Below are positions 54,717 through 64,000 of a stretch of DNA of 64,000 nt, piece after piece. The notes beneath the pieces are model-generated. The model did not search any database and was not told where the DNA came from. It was given only the letters and a program-made list of their open reading frames with translations. The number at the start of each line of letters is the position of its first letter. Positions within the stretch are counted from its first letter, which is position 1. The stretch lies in assembly GCF_004209755.1 (NCBI RefSeq), contig NZ_CP035913.1, positions 3,162,001 to 3,226,000 of the forward strand, given 5' to 3'. This DNA is from Pseudoduganella lutea (GTDB lineage: Bacteria; Pseudomonadota; Gammaproteobacteria; Burkholderiales; Burkholderiaceae_D). The position numbers and the translations under genes were made by a program.

Positions 54717-55538
54717 TTACTTTGTATTGCGGCGAGCCGGCCAGTTCGGCAGGCCCGTGAAATCCAGGTACTCGGCCGCGGCGGCGGCGCTGGCGTCCGC
54801 CAGGCGCGGCACGCGGCCCAGCAGCGGCGCCGGAATGCGGTCGGCCAGCGCCTCGATGTTCTCGTCGGCGAACGCCATTTCCGGTTCCAGCGCATTGGCT
54901 ACCCAGCCGACCAGCTTCAGGCCGCGCGCGGCGATCGCTTCCACGGTCAACAGCGCGTGGTTGATGCAGCCCAGCCGCATGCCCACGACGAGCACCACGG
55001 GCAAGCCGAGCTGCTGCGCCAGGTCGGCGGTATCGTAGGTATCGGTCAGCGGCACGCGGAAGCCGCCGACACCTTCGACGACGCTCGCATCGCTGGCGGC
55101 GGCGATTTCCACGTAGGCGGCCAGGATCGGCACCGGGTCGATGACGATGCCTTCCAGCGCGGCCGCGATGTGCGGGGCCGCCGGCTCCTTCAGCAGGAAC
55201 GGCGTGGTGATCGACTGCAGCAGGTGCACGTTGCCCGCGGCCTCGAGCTGGTCGCAGTCGTCGTTGTGCAGCGTGCCGTCGCGCAGCACGGCGCCGGCGG
55301 CCACCGGCTTCATGCCGCAGGCCTTCACGCCCTGGCACACCAGCGCATGCAGCATGGCCGAGGAGATCAGCGTCTTGCCGATTTCCGTGTCCGTGCCGGT
55401 GACAAAGCAGGAGAAGCGGGGCCGCATGCCGCCCGGGACGGGTGCCGCCGTGGGCGCCGGTTCCAGGTCTTCCGGCTCTTCCGTGATTGCCGCGGGTGCT
55501 TCCACTACAGGAACGATCACCGGGTCTTCAAGTGCCAT
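54717..55538 (-). CDS. bioD: Dethiobiotin synthetase BioD with N-terminal extension
   Basis: This ATP-dependent enzyme closes the ureido ring of 7,8-diaminopelargonate. P-loop [13 protein letters not shown] is at residue 44 and KPVAAG and [11 protein letters not shown] follow. The 273-residue form has a roughly 37-residue acidic/Pro leader absent from typical BioD. A strong GGAAAGGAG site supports the long start; ATG before RPRFSCF is the alternative. It overlaps bioF by 11 bases. Confidence 0.92.
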   Translation of the reverse strand: MALEDPVIVPVVEAPAAITEEPEDLEPAPTAAPVPGGMRPRFSCFVTGTDTEIGKTLISSAMLHALVCQGVKACGMKPVAAGAVLRDGTLHNDDCDQLEAAGNVHLLQSITTPFLLKEPAAPHIAAALEGIVIDPVPILAAYVEIAAASDASVVEGVGGFRVPLTDTYDTADLAQQLGLPVVLVVGMRLGCINHALLTVEAIAARGLKLVGWVANALEPEMAFADENIEALADRIPAPLLGRVPRLADASAAAAAEYLDFTGLPNWPARRNTK

Positions 55539-56739
55539 CTCGGCTCCTTTCCATGTGGGCATTGACTTCATTGATGCTGTCGACCAGCCGGGCCACTTCG
55601 GCCGCGGTGTGGCCGGCGGACAGGGTAACGCGCAGCCGTGCCGAATCGGCCGGCACGGTGGGCGGGCGGATACCGCCGACCCAGATACCACGTTCGTACA
55701 GGGCCGCGGCGGCGTCCATCGTCGCTTCGTTGGCGCCGATGACGACCGGCTGGATCGCGGTTTGCGAAGGCAGTGCCGTCCAGCCCTGCAGTCGCAGGCC
55801 ATCGTGCCATTGTGCCACCAAACCGGCCAGGTGCGTCCGGCGCTCGCGCCCCTCGCCGCCGCCGATGATGTCCAGGCTCGTCAGCAGCGCATGCGCCAGC
55901 GCAGGCGGCGCCGCCGTCGTGAAGATGTAGGGGCGGGCGCGCTGGACCAGCGTTTCGATCACGGTGGCATGGGCGGCCACGAATGCCCCGCCGACACCGG
56001 CGGCCTTGCCCAACGTGCCCATATAGACGAGGTAGGGCGAGTGCAGGTCGAAATGTTCGAGGGCGCCGCGGCCGTTCTCGCCCAGCGTGCCGAAGCCGTG
56101 CGCATCGTCGACCACGAGCCAGGCGCCATGCTTTTCGCACAGTGCCAGCAGCTCGGGGAGCGGGGCCAGGTTGCCATCCATCGAAAACACGGAGTCGGTG
56201 ACGACGATCTTGTTGCTCGCATGGCTCGTGCCCAGCAGTTCGTCGAGCGCTTCCACGCCCGCATGCGGGTACACCTTGACGGGCGTGCGGGCCAGGCGGG
56301 CACCGTCGATCAGCGAGGCATGGTTCAACGCCTCGCTGAAAATTTCGGTGTTCCTGTCGCCGGCGGCCAGCGCCGTCAGCACGGCCAGGTTGGCCATGTA
56401 GCCGGTGCAGAAGTACAGCGCGCGGGCATCGACGAGGTGCGGCCCGACGAAATCGGCCAGCCTTTCCTCCAGCGCCGCATGGGCGCGGCTGTGGCCACTG
56501 ATCAGGTGCGATGCGCCGCTGCCGGCGCCATACAGTTCGGTACCCTCGCGCAGGGCGGCCGTGATGGCGGGATGCGCGGCCAGGCCCAGGTAATCGTTGC
56601 TGCAGAAGGCCAGCAGCTCGCGGCCATCGACAGTCACGCGTGGGCCGCAGGGTGTCTCGACGGTGCGGCGCGTGCGGATCAGGCTTTGCTCTCGCAACCC
56701 CTCCAGGTTCGATGCCAATCGGTCCAGCAATTCCATCAT
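55528..56739 (-). CDS. bioF: 8-amino-7-oxononanoate synthase BioF
   Basis: This 403-residue PLP enzyme joins pimeloyl thioester and alanine. [27 protein letters not shown] and the PLP-lysine region [13 protein letters not shown] (Lys near 240) are present. The ATG overlaps the bioA stop (ATGA). Order bioA-bioF-bioD-bioB is compact, pointing to one transcript. Confidence 0.95.
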   Translation of the reverse strand: MMELLDRLASNLEGLREQSLIRTRRTVETPCGPRVTVDGRELLAFCSNDYLGLAAHPAITAALREGTELYGAGSGASHLISGHSRAHAALEERLADFVGPHLVDARALYFCTGYMANLAVLTALAAGDRNTEIFSEALNHASLIDGARLARTPVKVYPHAGVEALDELLGTSHASNKIVVTDSVFSMDGNLAPLPELLALCEKHGAWLVVDDAHGFGTLGENGRGALEHFDLHSPYLVYMGTLGKAAGVGGAFVAAHATVIETLVQRARPYIFTTAAPPALAHALLTSLDIIGGGEGRERRTHLAGLVAQWHDGLRLQGWTALPSQTAIQPVVIGANEATMDAAAALYERGIWVGGIRPPTVPADSARLRVTLSAGHTAAEVARLVDSINEVNAHMERSRDGT

Positions 56740-58064
56740 GCCTCCGCCAGCGTCTGTTCGAACACGGCCTGCGTGCGCGCCGCAAGGCCGGCGATTTCCT
56801 CGTCGTCCAGGATATACGGCGGCATCAGGTACACGGTCGCGCCGATGGGGCGCAGCAGCAGCTCGTTGCGCGTGGCGTTGGCAAAGAAGCGGCGCGAGAA
56901 AGCCTTGTCCACGCCAACGGCATCGAAGGCCAGGATCATGCCGCGCTGGCGCATATTGCTTGCACGTGGATGATCGGCCAGCGGCGCCATCGCGGCGGCC
57001 AGCTTGCCGGCCCGACCGCGGTTCGCTTCCAGCACGCCGTCTTCCTCGAAAATATCGAGCGTGGCGAGTGCGGCGCGGCAGGCGAGCGGGTTGCCGGTGT
57101 AGGAGTGCGAATGCAGGAAGCCGCGCGTGATATCGGCGCTGTAGAACGCCTGGTAGATCTCGTCCCGTGTCAGCACCAGCGACAGCGGCAGGTAACCGCC
57201 GCTGATGCCCTTCGACAGCGTGACGAAGTCCGGCCAGATGCCGGCCTGTTCGCAGGCGAAGAACGTGCCGGTGCGGCCGCAGCCGACGGCGATCTCGTCG
57301 AAAATCAGGTGCACCGCGTGCTTGTCGCACAGCTCGCGCACCAGTTGCAGGTACAGCGGATCGTGCATCGCCATGCCGGCGGCGCATTGGACCAGGGGCT
57401 CGATGATGATGGCGGCGATCTTGTCCGCCTTCGCCTCGAACAGCCGCTGCACATCGGCCGCGGCGCGGCGTGCCACGTCCTGCGCCGTTTCGCCATCGCG
57501 GGCCTGGCGCGCGTCGGGCGACATCACCGTTTGCGTCGCGCGCAGCAGCGGGCCGTAGGCGTCCTTGAACAGCGCCACGTCGGTAACGGCCAGCGCGCCG
57601 ATCGTTTCGCCGTGGTAGCTGCCCTGCAGGCAGACGAATTCCTGCTTTTCGCCGCGGCCCGCGTTGCGCCAGGCGTGGAAACTCATCTTCAGCGCGATCT
57701 CGACCGCCGAGGCGCCGTCCGACGCGTAGAACGCGTGGCCGAGCACACCGCCCGTCAGCGCCGACAGCCGCTCGGACAGGCGGATCACCGGCTCGTGCGT
57801 GAAGCCGGCCAGCATCGCATGCTCCAGCATGTCCAGCTGGTCGCGCAATGCCGCGTTGATGCGCGGGTTCGCGTGGCCGAACAGGTTGACCCACCATGAG
57901 CTGATCGCGTCGAGGTAACGCCGGCCGTCATGGTCGTACAGCCACGCGCCGCGGCCGTGGCTGACGGGGATCAGCGGAACAGTCTCATGGTGCTGCATCT
58001 GGGTGCAGGGGTGCCACACGCTCTTCAGGCTGCGGGCCACCCAATCGCTGGTGTTGTTCGTCAA
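56736..58064 (-). CDS. bioA: Adenosylmethionine-8-amino-7-oxononanoate aminotransferase BioA
   Basis: This 442-residue class III aminotransferase makes 7,8-diaminopelargonate with SAM as amino donor. [10 protein letters not shown] near the N-terminus, [25 protein letters not shown] and the PLP-Lys in [13 protein letters not shown] are diagnostic of BioA. It lies 19 bases after liuC on the same strand. Confidence 0.96.
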   Translation of the reverse strand: MTNNTSDWVARSLKSVWHPCTQMQHHETVPLIPVSHGRGAWLYDHDGRRYLDAISSWWVNLFGHANPRINAALRDQLDMLEHAMLAGFTHEPVIRLSERLSALTGGVLGHAFYASDGASAVEIALKMSFHAWRNAGRGEKQEFVCLQGSYHGETIGALAVTDVALFKDAYGPLLRATQTVMSPDARQARDGETAQDVARRAAADVQRLFEAKADKIAAIIIEPLVQCAAGMAMHDPLYLQLVRELCDKHAVHLIFDEIAVGCGRTGTFFACEQAGIWPDFVTLSKGISGGYLPLSLVLTRDEIYQAFYSADITRGFLHSHSYTGNPLACRAALATLDIFEEDGVLEANRGRAGKLAAAMAPLADHPRASNMRQRGMILAFDAVGVDKAFSRRFFANATRNELLLRPIGATVYLMPPYILDDEEIAGLAARTQAVFEQTLAEA

Positions 58065-58083
58065 AACTCGTTACTCCATATTT

Positions 58084-58869
58084 TTAACCGAGCCAGGAAG
58101 GCTTGCGCTTCTCGAGGAACGCGGCCACGCCCTCGCGCCCTTCGGCCGACGCGCGGATGTTGGCGATGCGGTGGGCGGTATCGGCCACCAGCACATCCGT
58201 GACGGGCTGGCTGGCGATCTCGCGCACCAGCGCTTTCGCTTCCCGTACCGCATTCGGGCTGTTGGACGCCAGCGCGTTGGCGATGGCGGTCACCTGGCCG
58301 TCGAGCGACGATGCGGTGACCACTTCGTGCACGAAGCCGATGCGCAGCGCTTCCCTGGCATTGAAACGTTCGGCGGTGAGGAAGTAGCGCCGTGCGGCGT
58401 TTTCCCCCATCGCCTTGATGACATACGGCGAGATGGTGGCCGGAAGCAGGCCCAGCTTCACCTCGCTGAGGCAGAAATGCACATCCTCGGCGGTGACCGC
58501 GATATCGCAGGCGGCCACCAGGCCCACGCCGCCGCCGTAGCAGTCGCCGTGCACCTTTGCCACCACCGGCTTCGGGCATGCGTAGATGGTACGCAGCATG
58601 TTCGCCAGCCCCATCGCGTCGGCGCGGTTCTCGTCTTCCGAGTAGCCGGCCATTTTCTTCATCCAGTTCAGGTCGGCGCCGGCGCAATAGGCCGAGCCGT
58701 TCGCGGCCAGCACGATGGCGCGGATGCCGTCGACCTGGCCCAGCGCCGTGAAGGCGGCCGTCAGCTCGGCGATCGACTGTTCGTTGAACGCGTTGCGCAC
58801 GTCCGGGCGGTTCAGGGTGACCGTGGCGATCGCGCCGGCCGTGTCAAGGGTGAGGGTGTCGTAGTTCAT
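58084..58869 (-). CDS. liuC: Enoyl-CoA hydratase, probable methylglutaconyl-CoA hydratase
   Basis: This 261-residue crotonase has the oxyanion-hole segments YCAGADLNWMKKM (near residue 61) and CYGGGVGLVAACDI (near 108), and SEVKLGLLPATISPYV. Placement after liuB marks it as LiuC, which hydrates 3-methylglutaconyl-CoA to HMG-CoA. It is cytoplasmic. Confidence 0.9.
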   Translation of the reverse strand: MNYDTLTLDTAGAIATVTLNRPDVRNAFNEQSIAELTAAFTALGQVDGIRAIVLAANGSAYCAGADLNWMKKMAGYSEDENRADAMGLANMLRTIYACPKPVVAKVHGDCYGGGVGLVAACDIAVTAEDVHFCLSEVKLGLLPATISPYVIKAMGENAARRYFLTAERFNAREALRIGFVHEVVTASSLDGQVTAIANALASNSPNAVREAKALVREIASQPVTDVLVADTAHRIANIRASAEGREGVAAFLEKRKPSWLG

Positions 58870-58891
58870 GTGCTTTTCCTGGGTTGCGCGG

Positions 58892-60496
58892 TTACATGCG
58901 GAAGACGCCGAATTTCGTGTCCGGGATCGGCGCATTCAATGCCGCCGACAGGCCCAGGCCCAGCACCATGCGCGTGTCGGCCGGGTCGATGATGCCATCG
59001 TCCCACAACCGCGCGCTGGCATAGTAGGGGTGGCCCTGGTGTTCGTACTGTTCCTTGATCGGCTGCTTGAACGCGGCTTCCTCGTCCTGCGACCACGTGC
59101 CGCCCTTTGCTTCGATGCCGTCGCGTTTTACGGTGGCCAGCACGGAGGCGGCCTGTTCGCCGCCCATCACCGAGATGCGCGCATTGGGCCACATCCACAG
59201 GAAACGCGGCGAGTAGGCGCGGCCGCACATGCCGTAGTTGCCGGCGCCGAAGCTGCCGCCGATGATGACGGTGAATTTCGGCACCGCGGCGGTGGCCACG
59301 GCCGTCACCATCTTGGCGCCGTTGCGGGCGATGCCTTCGTTCTCGTACTTGCGGCCCACCATGAAGCCGGTGATGTTCTGCAGGAAGACCAGCGGGATCT
59401 TCCTCTGGCAGCACAGTTCGATGAAGTGCGTGCCCTTCAGCGCCGATTCGGAGAACAGGATGCCGTTGTTGGCGATGATCCCCACCTGCATGCCGTGGAT
59501 GTGGGCGAAGCCGCATACCAGCGTGGTGCCATAGCGGGCCTTGAACTCGTCGAATTCGCTGCCGTCCACGATCCGTGCGATGACTTCACGGATGTCGAAC
59601 GGCTTGCGCGTGTCGACGGGGATCACGCCATACAGTTCCTCGGGCGCGTACTTTGGTTCCACGACTTCACGAACGGCGAAAGCGGGCTTTTGCCGGTTCA
59701 GGTGCGAGACGATGTTCCGTGCCAGTGCCAGCGCGTGGGTATCGTTCTGCGCCAGGTGGTCGGCCACGCCGGAAAGGCGGGTGTGCACGTCGCCGCCGCC
59801 CAGGTCTTCGGCCGTCACGACTTCACCGGTGGCCGCTTTGACCAGCGGCGGGCCGCCCAGGAAGATCGTGCCCTGTTCCTTGACGATGATCGATTCGTCG
59901 CTCATCGCCGGCACGTAGGCGCCGCCCGCCGTGCACGAACCCATGACGACGGCGATCTGCGGAATGCCCTGGGCGGACAGGTTGGCCTGGTTGTAGAAGA
60001 TGCGGCCGAAGTGGTCGCGGTCGGGGAAGACTTCATCCTGGTTCGGCAGGTTGGCGCCGCCGGAGTCCACCAGGTAGATGCAGGGCAGCCTGTTCTGCTC
60101 GGCGATTTCCTGTGCGCGCAGGTGCTTTTTCACCGTCACCGGGTAGTACGTGCCGCCCTTGACGGTGGCGTCGTTGCAGACGATGACGCATTCCTGGCCC
60201 GACACCCGGCCGATGCCGGTGATGATGCCGGCCGATGGCGCCGCGTCGTCATACATGTCGAAGGCGGCCAGTTGCGAGAATTCGAGGAACGGCGTGCCGG
60301 GATCGAGCAGCATGCGCACGCGCTCGCGGGGCAGCAGCTTGCCGCGCCCCGTGTGCTTCGCGCTGGCCGCCGCGCCGCCGCCTTCGGCCACCTTGGCAAC
60401 GCGGGCGCGCAGGTCATCCACCAGCGCCCCCATGGCGGCGGCGTTGGCGCGGAAGTCTTCGCTGCGCGGATTGAGTTTGCTGTCGATGTGCGGCAT
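58892..60496 (-). CDS. liuB: Methylcrotonyl-CoA carboxylase carboxyltransferase (beta) subunit
   Basis: This 534-residue carboxyltransferase has [40 protein letters not shown] and [20 protein letters not shown]; the two crotonase-like halves are complete. It pairs with LiuD. It follows ychJ by 12 bases. No isovaleryl-CoA dehydrogenase (liuA) or liuR is beside it, unlike the common cluster. Confidence 0.96.
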   Translation of the reverse strand: MPHIDSKLNPRSEDFRANAAAMGALVDDLRARVAKVAEGGGAAASAKHTGRGKLLPRERVRMLLDPGTPFLEFSQLAAFDMYDDAAPSAGIITGIGRVSGQECVIVCNDATVKGGTYYPVTVKKHLRAQEIAEQNRLPCIYLVDSGGANLPNQDEVFPDRDHFGRIFYNQANLSAQGIPQIAVVMGSCTAGGAYVPAMSDESIIVKEQGTIFLGGPPLVKAATGEVVTAEDLGGGDVHTRLSGVADHLAQNDTHALALARNIVSHLNRQKPAFAVREVVEPKYAPEELYGVIPVDTRKPFDIREVIARIVDGSEFDEFKARYGTTLVCGFAHIHGMQVGIIANNGILFSESALKGTHFIELCCQRKIPLVFLQNITGFMVGRKYENEGIARNGAKMVTAVATAAVPKFTVIIGGSFGAGNYGMCGRAYSPRFLWMWPNARISVMGGEQAASVLATVKRDGIEAKGGTWSQDEEAAFKQPIKEQYEHQGHPYYASARLWDDGIIDPADTRMVLGLGLSAALNAPIPDTKFGVFRM

Positions 60497-60508
60497 GCGG
60501 TGTCCCCT

Positions 60509-60967
60509 TTATTCTTTGGTCGGAAAATCTCCGTCGACGTAGAACCAGCGCGGCGTGCCGCCAAGGGCCGGGTCGGGCTCGCGCAGGAAGCGGCTGATCT
60601 CGTGCAGCCGCTGGCCCTTGCCGTGCTGGCGGAAGCGGGCCACGAATTCCACGTAGTCCTGGTCCGGATGGCCCTGGCCGCCGAAATCTGCTTTACGTTG
60701 ACGTAAACGTAAAGTCGATTTTACCTCAAGTCCCAGCCATTGCAACGGCTCATCCGGATCGATGATCCGCTCGGTCGGGCGGGTGCTGGCATGCCAGGTG
60801 GCCAGCAGGTAGGGCTCGTTCTTCAGCGTGTAGGCCGTGTAGCGGGACCGCATCAGCAGCTCGGCCGTGGCCGGCAACAGCGTACCGTCAATGTACGGCC
60901 CGCAGCAGGCCGCCAGCGACGGTCCACCGCCGCAAGGGCACCCGGCCGGGGTCTTCGTCTTGGACAT
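60509..60967 (-). CDS. ychJ: YchJ-family protein (UPF0225) with SEC-C-like zinc motif
   Basis: This 152-residue protein has an N-terminal CPCGGGPSLAACCGPYIDG (metal-binding SEC-C-type Cys cluster) followed by the NTF2-like YchJ domain (AELLMRSRYTAYTL, YVEFVARFR). Its function is unknown. A run of unusually AT-rich codons near its middle (60690-60720) creates a palindromic ACGT array. It is the first gene of the liu/bio series. Confidence 0.87.
   Translation of the reverse strand: MSKTKTPAGCPCGGGPSLAACCGPYIDGTLLPATAELLMRSRYTAYTLKNEPYLLATWHASTRPTERIIDPDEPLQWLGLEVKSTLRLRQRKADFGGQGHPDQDYVEFVARFRQHGKGQRLHEISRFLREPDPALGGTPRWFYVDGDFPTKE
60692..60713. promoter_or_regulatory. Triple ACGT palindromic array inside ychJ, LiuR-like operator candidate
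   Basis: On the minus strand the sequence is TTTACGTTTACGTCAACGTAAA in part: three ACGT boxes spaced 6 bases apart. The last 16 bases form a near-perfect palindrome TTTACGTC/AACGTAAA. It lies about 200 bases upstream of liuB. Branched-chain-catabolism regulators of the MerR LiuR type use ACGT-rich palindromes as I recall; the link is inferred. Confidence 0.4.
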
Positions 60968-61056
60968 GGCAAGTCGGACAATGAAAAGGCGACATTATCC
61001 GCCATATCGCGCCGCGGCCGCTCGCCCCACGAAAAGTTGCCATAAGGTGCCGCCAG

Positions 61057-61157
61057 GAAAAACTGGGGACGTACCCCTGTTTTGAGGAAATTCTTACGTT
61101 GCCCACTGCCGGCCTGGCGGTTTATTGCCTGGAAACAGGGGTACGTCCCTAGTTTTT
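61057..61157. repeat. Intergenic palindromic repeat, copy 3
   Basis: AAAAACTGGGGACGTACCCCTG opens the element in part and CAGGGGTACGTCCCTAGTTTTT closes it in part. The outer arms are complementary, with a middle of about 55 bases unlike the other copies. A short partial repeat CCCCTAGTTTTT follows. It lies between ychJ and the DadA-like gene. Confidence 0.75.
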
Positions 61158-61169
61158 CGCCCCTAGTTT

Positions 61170-62426
61170 TTACGGGCGCCAGGCCAGAAAGCCGAGGGCG
61201 AACGGGGTGGGGCGGCCGGTCATGAGGTCGGCGAGGAGGGCGGCGGTGCCGCAGGCGAAGGTGAAGCCGAGCGGGCCGTGGCCCACGTTCAGCCACAGGT
61301 TGCCGTGCCGCGTGGGGCCGAGGAGCGGCGCGCTGTTCGGGGTGGCGGGGCGCAGGCCGGCCCAGGGTTCGATGCGCGAATAGTCGGCGGCCGTGGGCAT
61401 CGTGTCGCGTGCCAGTCGCGCGAGGCCGGCCATGCGGCGCGGGTCCAGCGACGTGTCTTCGCCCACCATGTCCACCATCGCCGCCACGCGCAACTGGTCG
61501 CCGATGCGGGCGTAGAGTGTCTTGCGTTCGAAGTCGGTCACGCTGATGGCGGGCGCCGCGTGTTGCGGGCCGATCGGCGCGGTCAGGCTGTAGCCTTTCA
61601 GCGGATACAGCGGCAGCCGGACGCCGGCCGTGGCGGCAAGGTTGCGGCTCGCGATGCCGGCGGCCAGCACGAAGTGCTCGCCCGTCACCCACCCGCGATC
61701 CGTTTCCACGGCGGAGATCCTGCCGTTTTCCGCGAACAGGCAGGTGGCGGTGGCATGGAGGATGCCGTCAAAGCGCGGATGCGCTTGCAGCCGCCGTTCC
61801 AGCGCCATGCAGAAGGCGTGGCAGTCGGCCACCGCCTCGCCGCTGTTGAAGATGCCGCCGGCCAGCCGTGGGGCCAGGGATGCCAGCGCGGGCTCCAGCG
61901 AGGCCGCTTCGGCGCCGGTCAGCACGCGCCGGCTGTTGTCCGGATCGGGCCTGGCGATGGCGGCATCGAACAGGGCCCGGCTCCGGTAGACGACCAGCTT
62001 TCCCGCATCGCGCCAGCCGAATTCGGCCAGCGGCACCGTGGAGGCCAGTTGCGCCATCATCCCGCGGCTGTGCTCGCCGAGTTCCAGCAGCTTGACGGTG
62101 GTGCGCCGGTTGCTCGCCGTGTTGCAGTTGGCGAGGAACTGCGCGAGCCAGCGCCACTGGCGCACGTCGGCCTCCGGCCTGAAACGCAGCGGGCCCGCCT
62201 CCTGGAACATCCACCGCAGCGCCTTCCACGGCACGCCGGCATCGGCCAGTGGCGCCACGTAGCGGTAGCTCAGCTGGCCGCCATTGCGGTAGCTGGCGCC
62301 GTTGCCCACATCGGGTGCCCGCTCGAGCAGCACGACGCGAAAGCCGGCTTCGAGCAGCCACCAGGCCGACGTGAGGCCGACGACGCCGCCGCCGATGACG
62401 ACCACCTGGTGTTCCTTGTGCTGCAT
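61170..62426 (-). CDS. FAD-dependent D-amino-acid dehydrogenase-like oxidoreductase
   Basis: This 418-residue DAO-family enzyme has the FAD-binding VVVIGGGVVGLTSAWWLLEAG at residue 7 (given in part), RNGGQLSYRYV, and the C-terminal GPTRHGNLWLNVGHGPLGFT. These are DadA features. It probably deaminates D-amino acids at the inner membrane face. No racemase gene is beside it, so the exact substrate is open. Confidence 0.85.
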   Translation of the reverse strand: MQHKEHQVVVIGGGVVGLTSAWWLLEAGFRVVLLERAPDVGNGASYRNGGQLSYRYVAPLADAGVPWKALRWMFQEAGPLRFRPEADVRQWRWLAQFLANCNTASNRRTTVKLLELGEHSRGMMAQLASTVPLAEFGWRDAGKLVVYRSRALFDAAIARPDPDNSRRVLTGAEAASLEPALASLAPRLAGGIFNSGEAVADCHAFCMALERRLQAHPRFDGILHATATCLFAENGRISAVETDRGWVTGEHFVLAAGIASRNLAATAGVRLPLYPLKGYSLTAPIGPQHAAPAISVTDFERKTLYARIGDQLRVAAMVDMVGEDTSLDPRRMAGLARLARDTMPTAADYSRIEPWAGLRPATPNSAPLLGPTRHGNLWLNVGHGPLGFTFACGTAALLADLMTGRPTPFALGFLAWRP

Positions 62427-62541
62427 GCCGCCCTTGCCCCCGATCCGATATGTGGAAGGAGCTTACGCGCGGGCCCGGCCGCCCGGCCAATGAAAGCTGA
62501 TGCGCGGGCCATAACCGCGGGTGATGCCCCTCCAGTACCGA

Positions 62542-62979
62542 TTATTTGGTCTTTTGCAGGTTCATCGCCCGCACAAAGGCGATGTTGGCGCGCTGTTCCT
62601 TCGTATACGTGGCCATCAGCTCGCCCGCCTTTTTCTTGTCCATCGCGCTCTCCATCATCACGAAGAAGCCCGCGTGCAGCAGGGCGAACGACGTCAGGGC
62701 GAAATCCCTGCTGCTCAGGCCCTGTTTCGCCAGCGCGGCCTTGATGGTCCTGTCGGCATCGATCTGGCGCATCAGGTCTTCCACGGTGGGGTTGTCCTTG
62801 CCGCCATCGTCCTTCGCGTCGTAACCGGATTTTTCCAGGTCGGCCTCGGCGGCCTTCATTTTCGCCAGCACGCCCTGCGTCAACAGGTAGTGGTCGGGAC
62901 TGGCCGCGGCAAAGGCGGGCGTGGCGCAGCAAAGGGCGGAGGCCATCAGCATGGCGGCAAGGGTATGGATCGGTTTCAT
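62542..62979 (-). CDS. Exported protein of unknown function
   Basis: This 145-residue protein has a signal peptide (MKPIHTLAAMLMASALCC..., cleavage near AFA-AASPD, residue 26). The body is alpha-helical and charged, with SGYDAKDDGGKDNPTVEDLM and KKKAGELMATYTKEQRANI. The start at 62979 gives the signal peptide. No family recognised. It is divergent from the GntR/UTRA gene. Confidence 0.65.
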   Translation of the reverse strand: MKPIHTLAAMLMASALCCATPAFAAASPDHYLLTQGVLAKMKAAEADLEKSGYDAKDDGGKDNPTVEDLMRQIDADRTIKAALAKQGLSSRDFALTSFALLHAGFFVMMESAMDKKKAGELMATYTKEQRANIAFVRAMNLQKTK

Positions 62980-63064
62980 CGTGCTCCCGGTGGTCCGGTA
63001 CGTGGCGGTGATATGGGCGGCCATTGTCCATCGCCGTTACACTACGAGGTATAGGAGAATTGTC

Positions 63065-63850
63065 ATGATTTTGCAGCAAGCCAAGGAAGCCGCCGCCCAG
63101 CCACGCGATGGTTCCAAGCCGGAAGGTTCGAAACTGGACGGGTCGAAGTTGGACACATCACCGCTGTACATGCAGATCGCGCGCAAGCTGACGGACGACG
63201 TGCGCGCGGGCCGCTACCAGGTGGACCAGGCGCTGCCCTCCGAGCGCACGCTGTCCGAGCAGCTGAACGTGTCGCGCGTCACGGCCCGCAAGGCCATCGA
63301 CCAGCTGGTGGAGCAGGGGCTCGTCGTGCGCAAGCGCGGTTCCGGCAACTACATCGCGCCGCGCATCGAGCAGCCGCTGTCGAACCTGTCGAGCTTTTCC
63401 GAGCAGCTGCAGCAGCGCGGCTACAAGCCGGCCTCGCGCTGGCTGCGGCGCGAGATCGTCATCGCCGGCGCGGACGAACAGATGAGCCTTGCCCTGTCGC
63501 CGAACACCAGGGTCGCCCGGCTGGAACGGCTGCGCTTTGCCGACGACGTGGCGATGGCCTATGAAGTAAGCGTGCTGCCGGCCACCGTGGTGCCCGATCC
63601 GCTGGCGATCGGCGATTCCCTGTACCAATACCTTGAACGGATCGGCAAGCCGCCGGTGCGCGCGCTGCAGCACATCCGCGCAATGAACGCTCCGGCCGAG
63701 CTGGCGCGCCAGCTGGACGTGCCCGAAGGCCAGGCCGTGCTGTTCATCACCCGCATCGCCTACCTCGAGAACGGCGAGGCGGTGGAGCTGACCCATTCCT
63801 ACTGCCGCAGCGACCACTACGACTTCGTGGCCGAGATGCGACGCGGTTGA
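63065..63850 (+). CDS. GntR/UTRA-family regulator, probable amino-sugar regulator
   Basis: This 261-residue regulator has a roughly 30-residue Lys/Ser leader, a GntR winged helix (PLYMQIARKLTDDVRAGRY, LPSERTLSEQLNVSRVTARKAI) and a UTRA effector domain (about 105-255). NagR/NagQ-type proteins have this layout and bind amino-sugar phosphates. It precedes a probable murQ by 24 bases, which agrees with control of amino-sugar use. Confidence 0.87.
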   Translation: MILQQAKEAAAQPRDGSKPEGSKLDGSKLDTSPLYMQIARKLTDDVRAGRYQVDQALPSERTLSEQLNVSRVTARKAIDQLVEQGLVVRKRGSGNYIAPRIEQPLSNLSSFSEQLQQRGYKPASRWLRREIVIAGADEQMSLALSPNTRVARLERLRFADDVAMAYEVSVLPATVVPDPLAIGDSLYQYLERIGKPPVRALQHIRAMNAPAELARQLDVPEGQAVLFITRIAYLENGEAVELTHSYCRSDHYDFVAEMRRG

Positions 63851-63874
63851 GGGCTTTGGCATTACACTGGTGCC

Positions 63875-64000
63875 ATGCTGAAAACCGAAACCCCGAGCAG
63901 CGAGCACGCGCAGCTGGACCAGTATCCGGTTCCCGATCTGGTGGCGGCGTTCGTCGACGACCAGTTCAACGCGGTGCAGGCGGTGCGCGCGGCGGCACCA
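63875..64000 (+). CDS. murQ: Probable N-acetylmuramic acid 6-phosphate etherase, start only
   Basis: The first 42 codons are visible, running off the window: MLKTETPSSEHAQLDQYPV, then LVAAFVDDQFNAVQAV. The LKTE.PS....LD.....LV..F.DDQ..AV pattern resembles the MurQ N-terminus. MurQ splits MurNAc-6-P into GlcNAc-6-P and lactate in cell-wall recycling. The SIS domain that would prove it is outside the window. Confidence 0.6.
   Translation, partial: MLKTETPSSEHAQLDQYPVPDLVAAFVDDQFNAVQAVRAAAP

Overview
The window is about 65% GC and densely packed with genes. It reads like a chromosome segment of a free-living betaproteobacterium, most likely an Oxalobacteraceae (Massilia/Pseudoduganella-like). 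The reasons are the protein flavour, the ybeD-lipB-lipA and rsmI/lpoA/yraN/diaA/dolP gene orders, PEP-CTERM and TonB-receptor content, and a family of intergenic palindromes. The genus is an inference, not something the sequence proves. There is no rRNA, CRISPR array, prophage or integrase. One tRNA (Pro-TGG) and one tnpB-type mobile element are present.

Layout. 0-3.4 kb: hemN, a TauE/SafE membrane protein and ccoI (cut by the window edge) form a minus-strand micro-aerobic operon behind an FNR box. 3.4-7.8 kb: YiaA and DUF808 membrane proteins, a LysE exporter and a FecR/DUF6600 repeat protein. 8.1-11.1 kb: lipoate genes ybeD-lipB-lipA, then a HAD hydrolase. 11.1-13.8 kb: a GbsR-type regulator with its own palindrome and two tandem DCC redox proteins, then a PEP-CTERM choice-of-anchor protein. 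14-17.5 kb: a TonB receptor paired with an exported SAM hydrolase. 17.6-19.1 kb: a low-GC islet encoding a LysM/transglycosylase protein overlapping an LprI-type lysozyme inhibitor, which looks like a toxin-immunity pair. 19.2-23.8 kb: ung, a TPR protein, and a divergent AraC regulator and cytochrome P450.

23.8-31.3 kb is a nucleoside uptake regulon: a Tsx-like porin, BMP binding protein, double ABC ATPase, two permeases and a purine-type deaminase. A GntR/FCD regulator sits in the middle, with matching TTGTATACAA palindromes in both intergenic regions. 31.3-38.5 kb: a thioesterase, a lone tnpB element whose right end abuts and truncates a LysE gene, LysR/RidA, a second TonB receptor and a beta/gamma-crystallin protein. 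38.5-47.9 kb: tlpA, dolP, diaA, yraN, lpoA and rsmI, the conserved yraLMNOP block, interrupted by a roughly 5 kb operon of two sensor histidine kinases.

48-49.5 kb: a GST, a TonB-like protein and tRNA-Pro. 49.6-61 kb: a long minus-strand series ychJ-liuB-liuC-bioA-bioF-bioD-bioB-liuD-2HADH-liuE. It places the complete biotin ring-assembly set inside the leucine-degradation cluster, whose methylcrotonyl-CoA carboxylase needs biotin. 61-64 kb: a DadA-like oxidase, a secreted protein of unknown function, and a GntR/UTRA regulator heading a probable murQ amino-sugar operon that runs off the window.

Most long antisense frames are GC-driven shadows and were left out.
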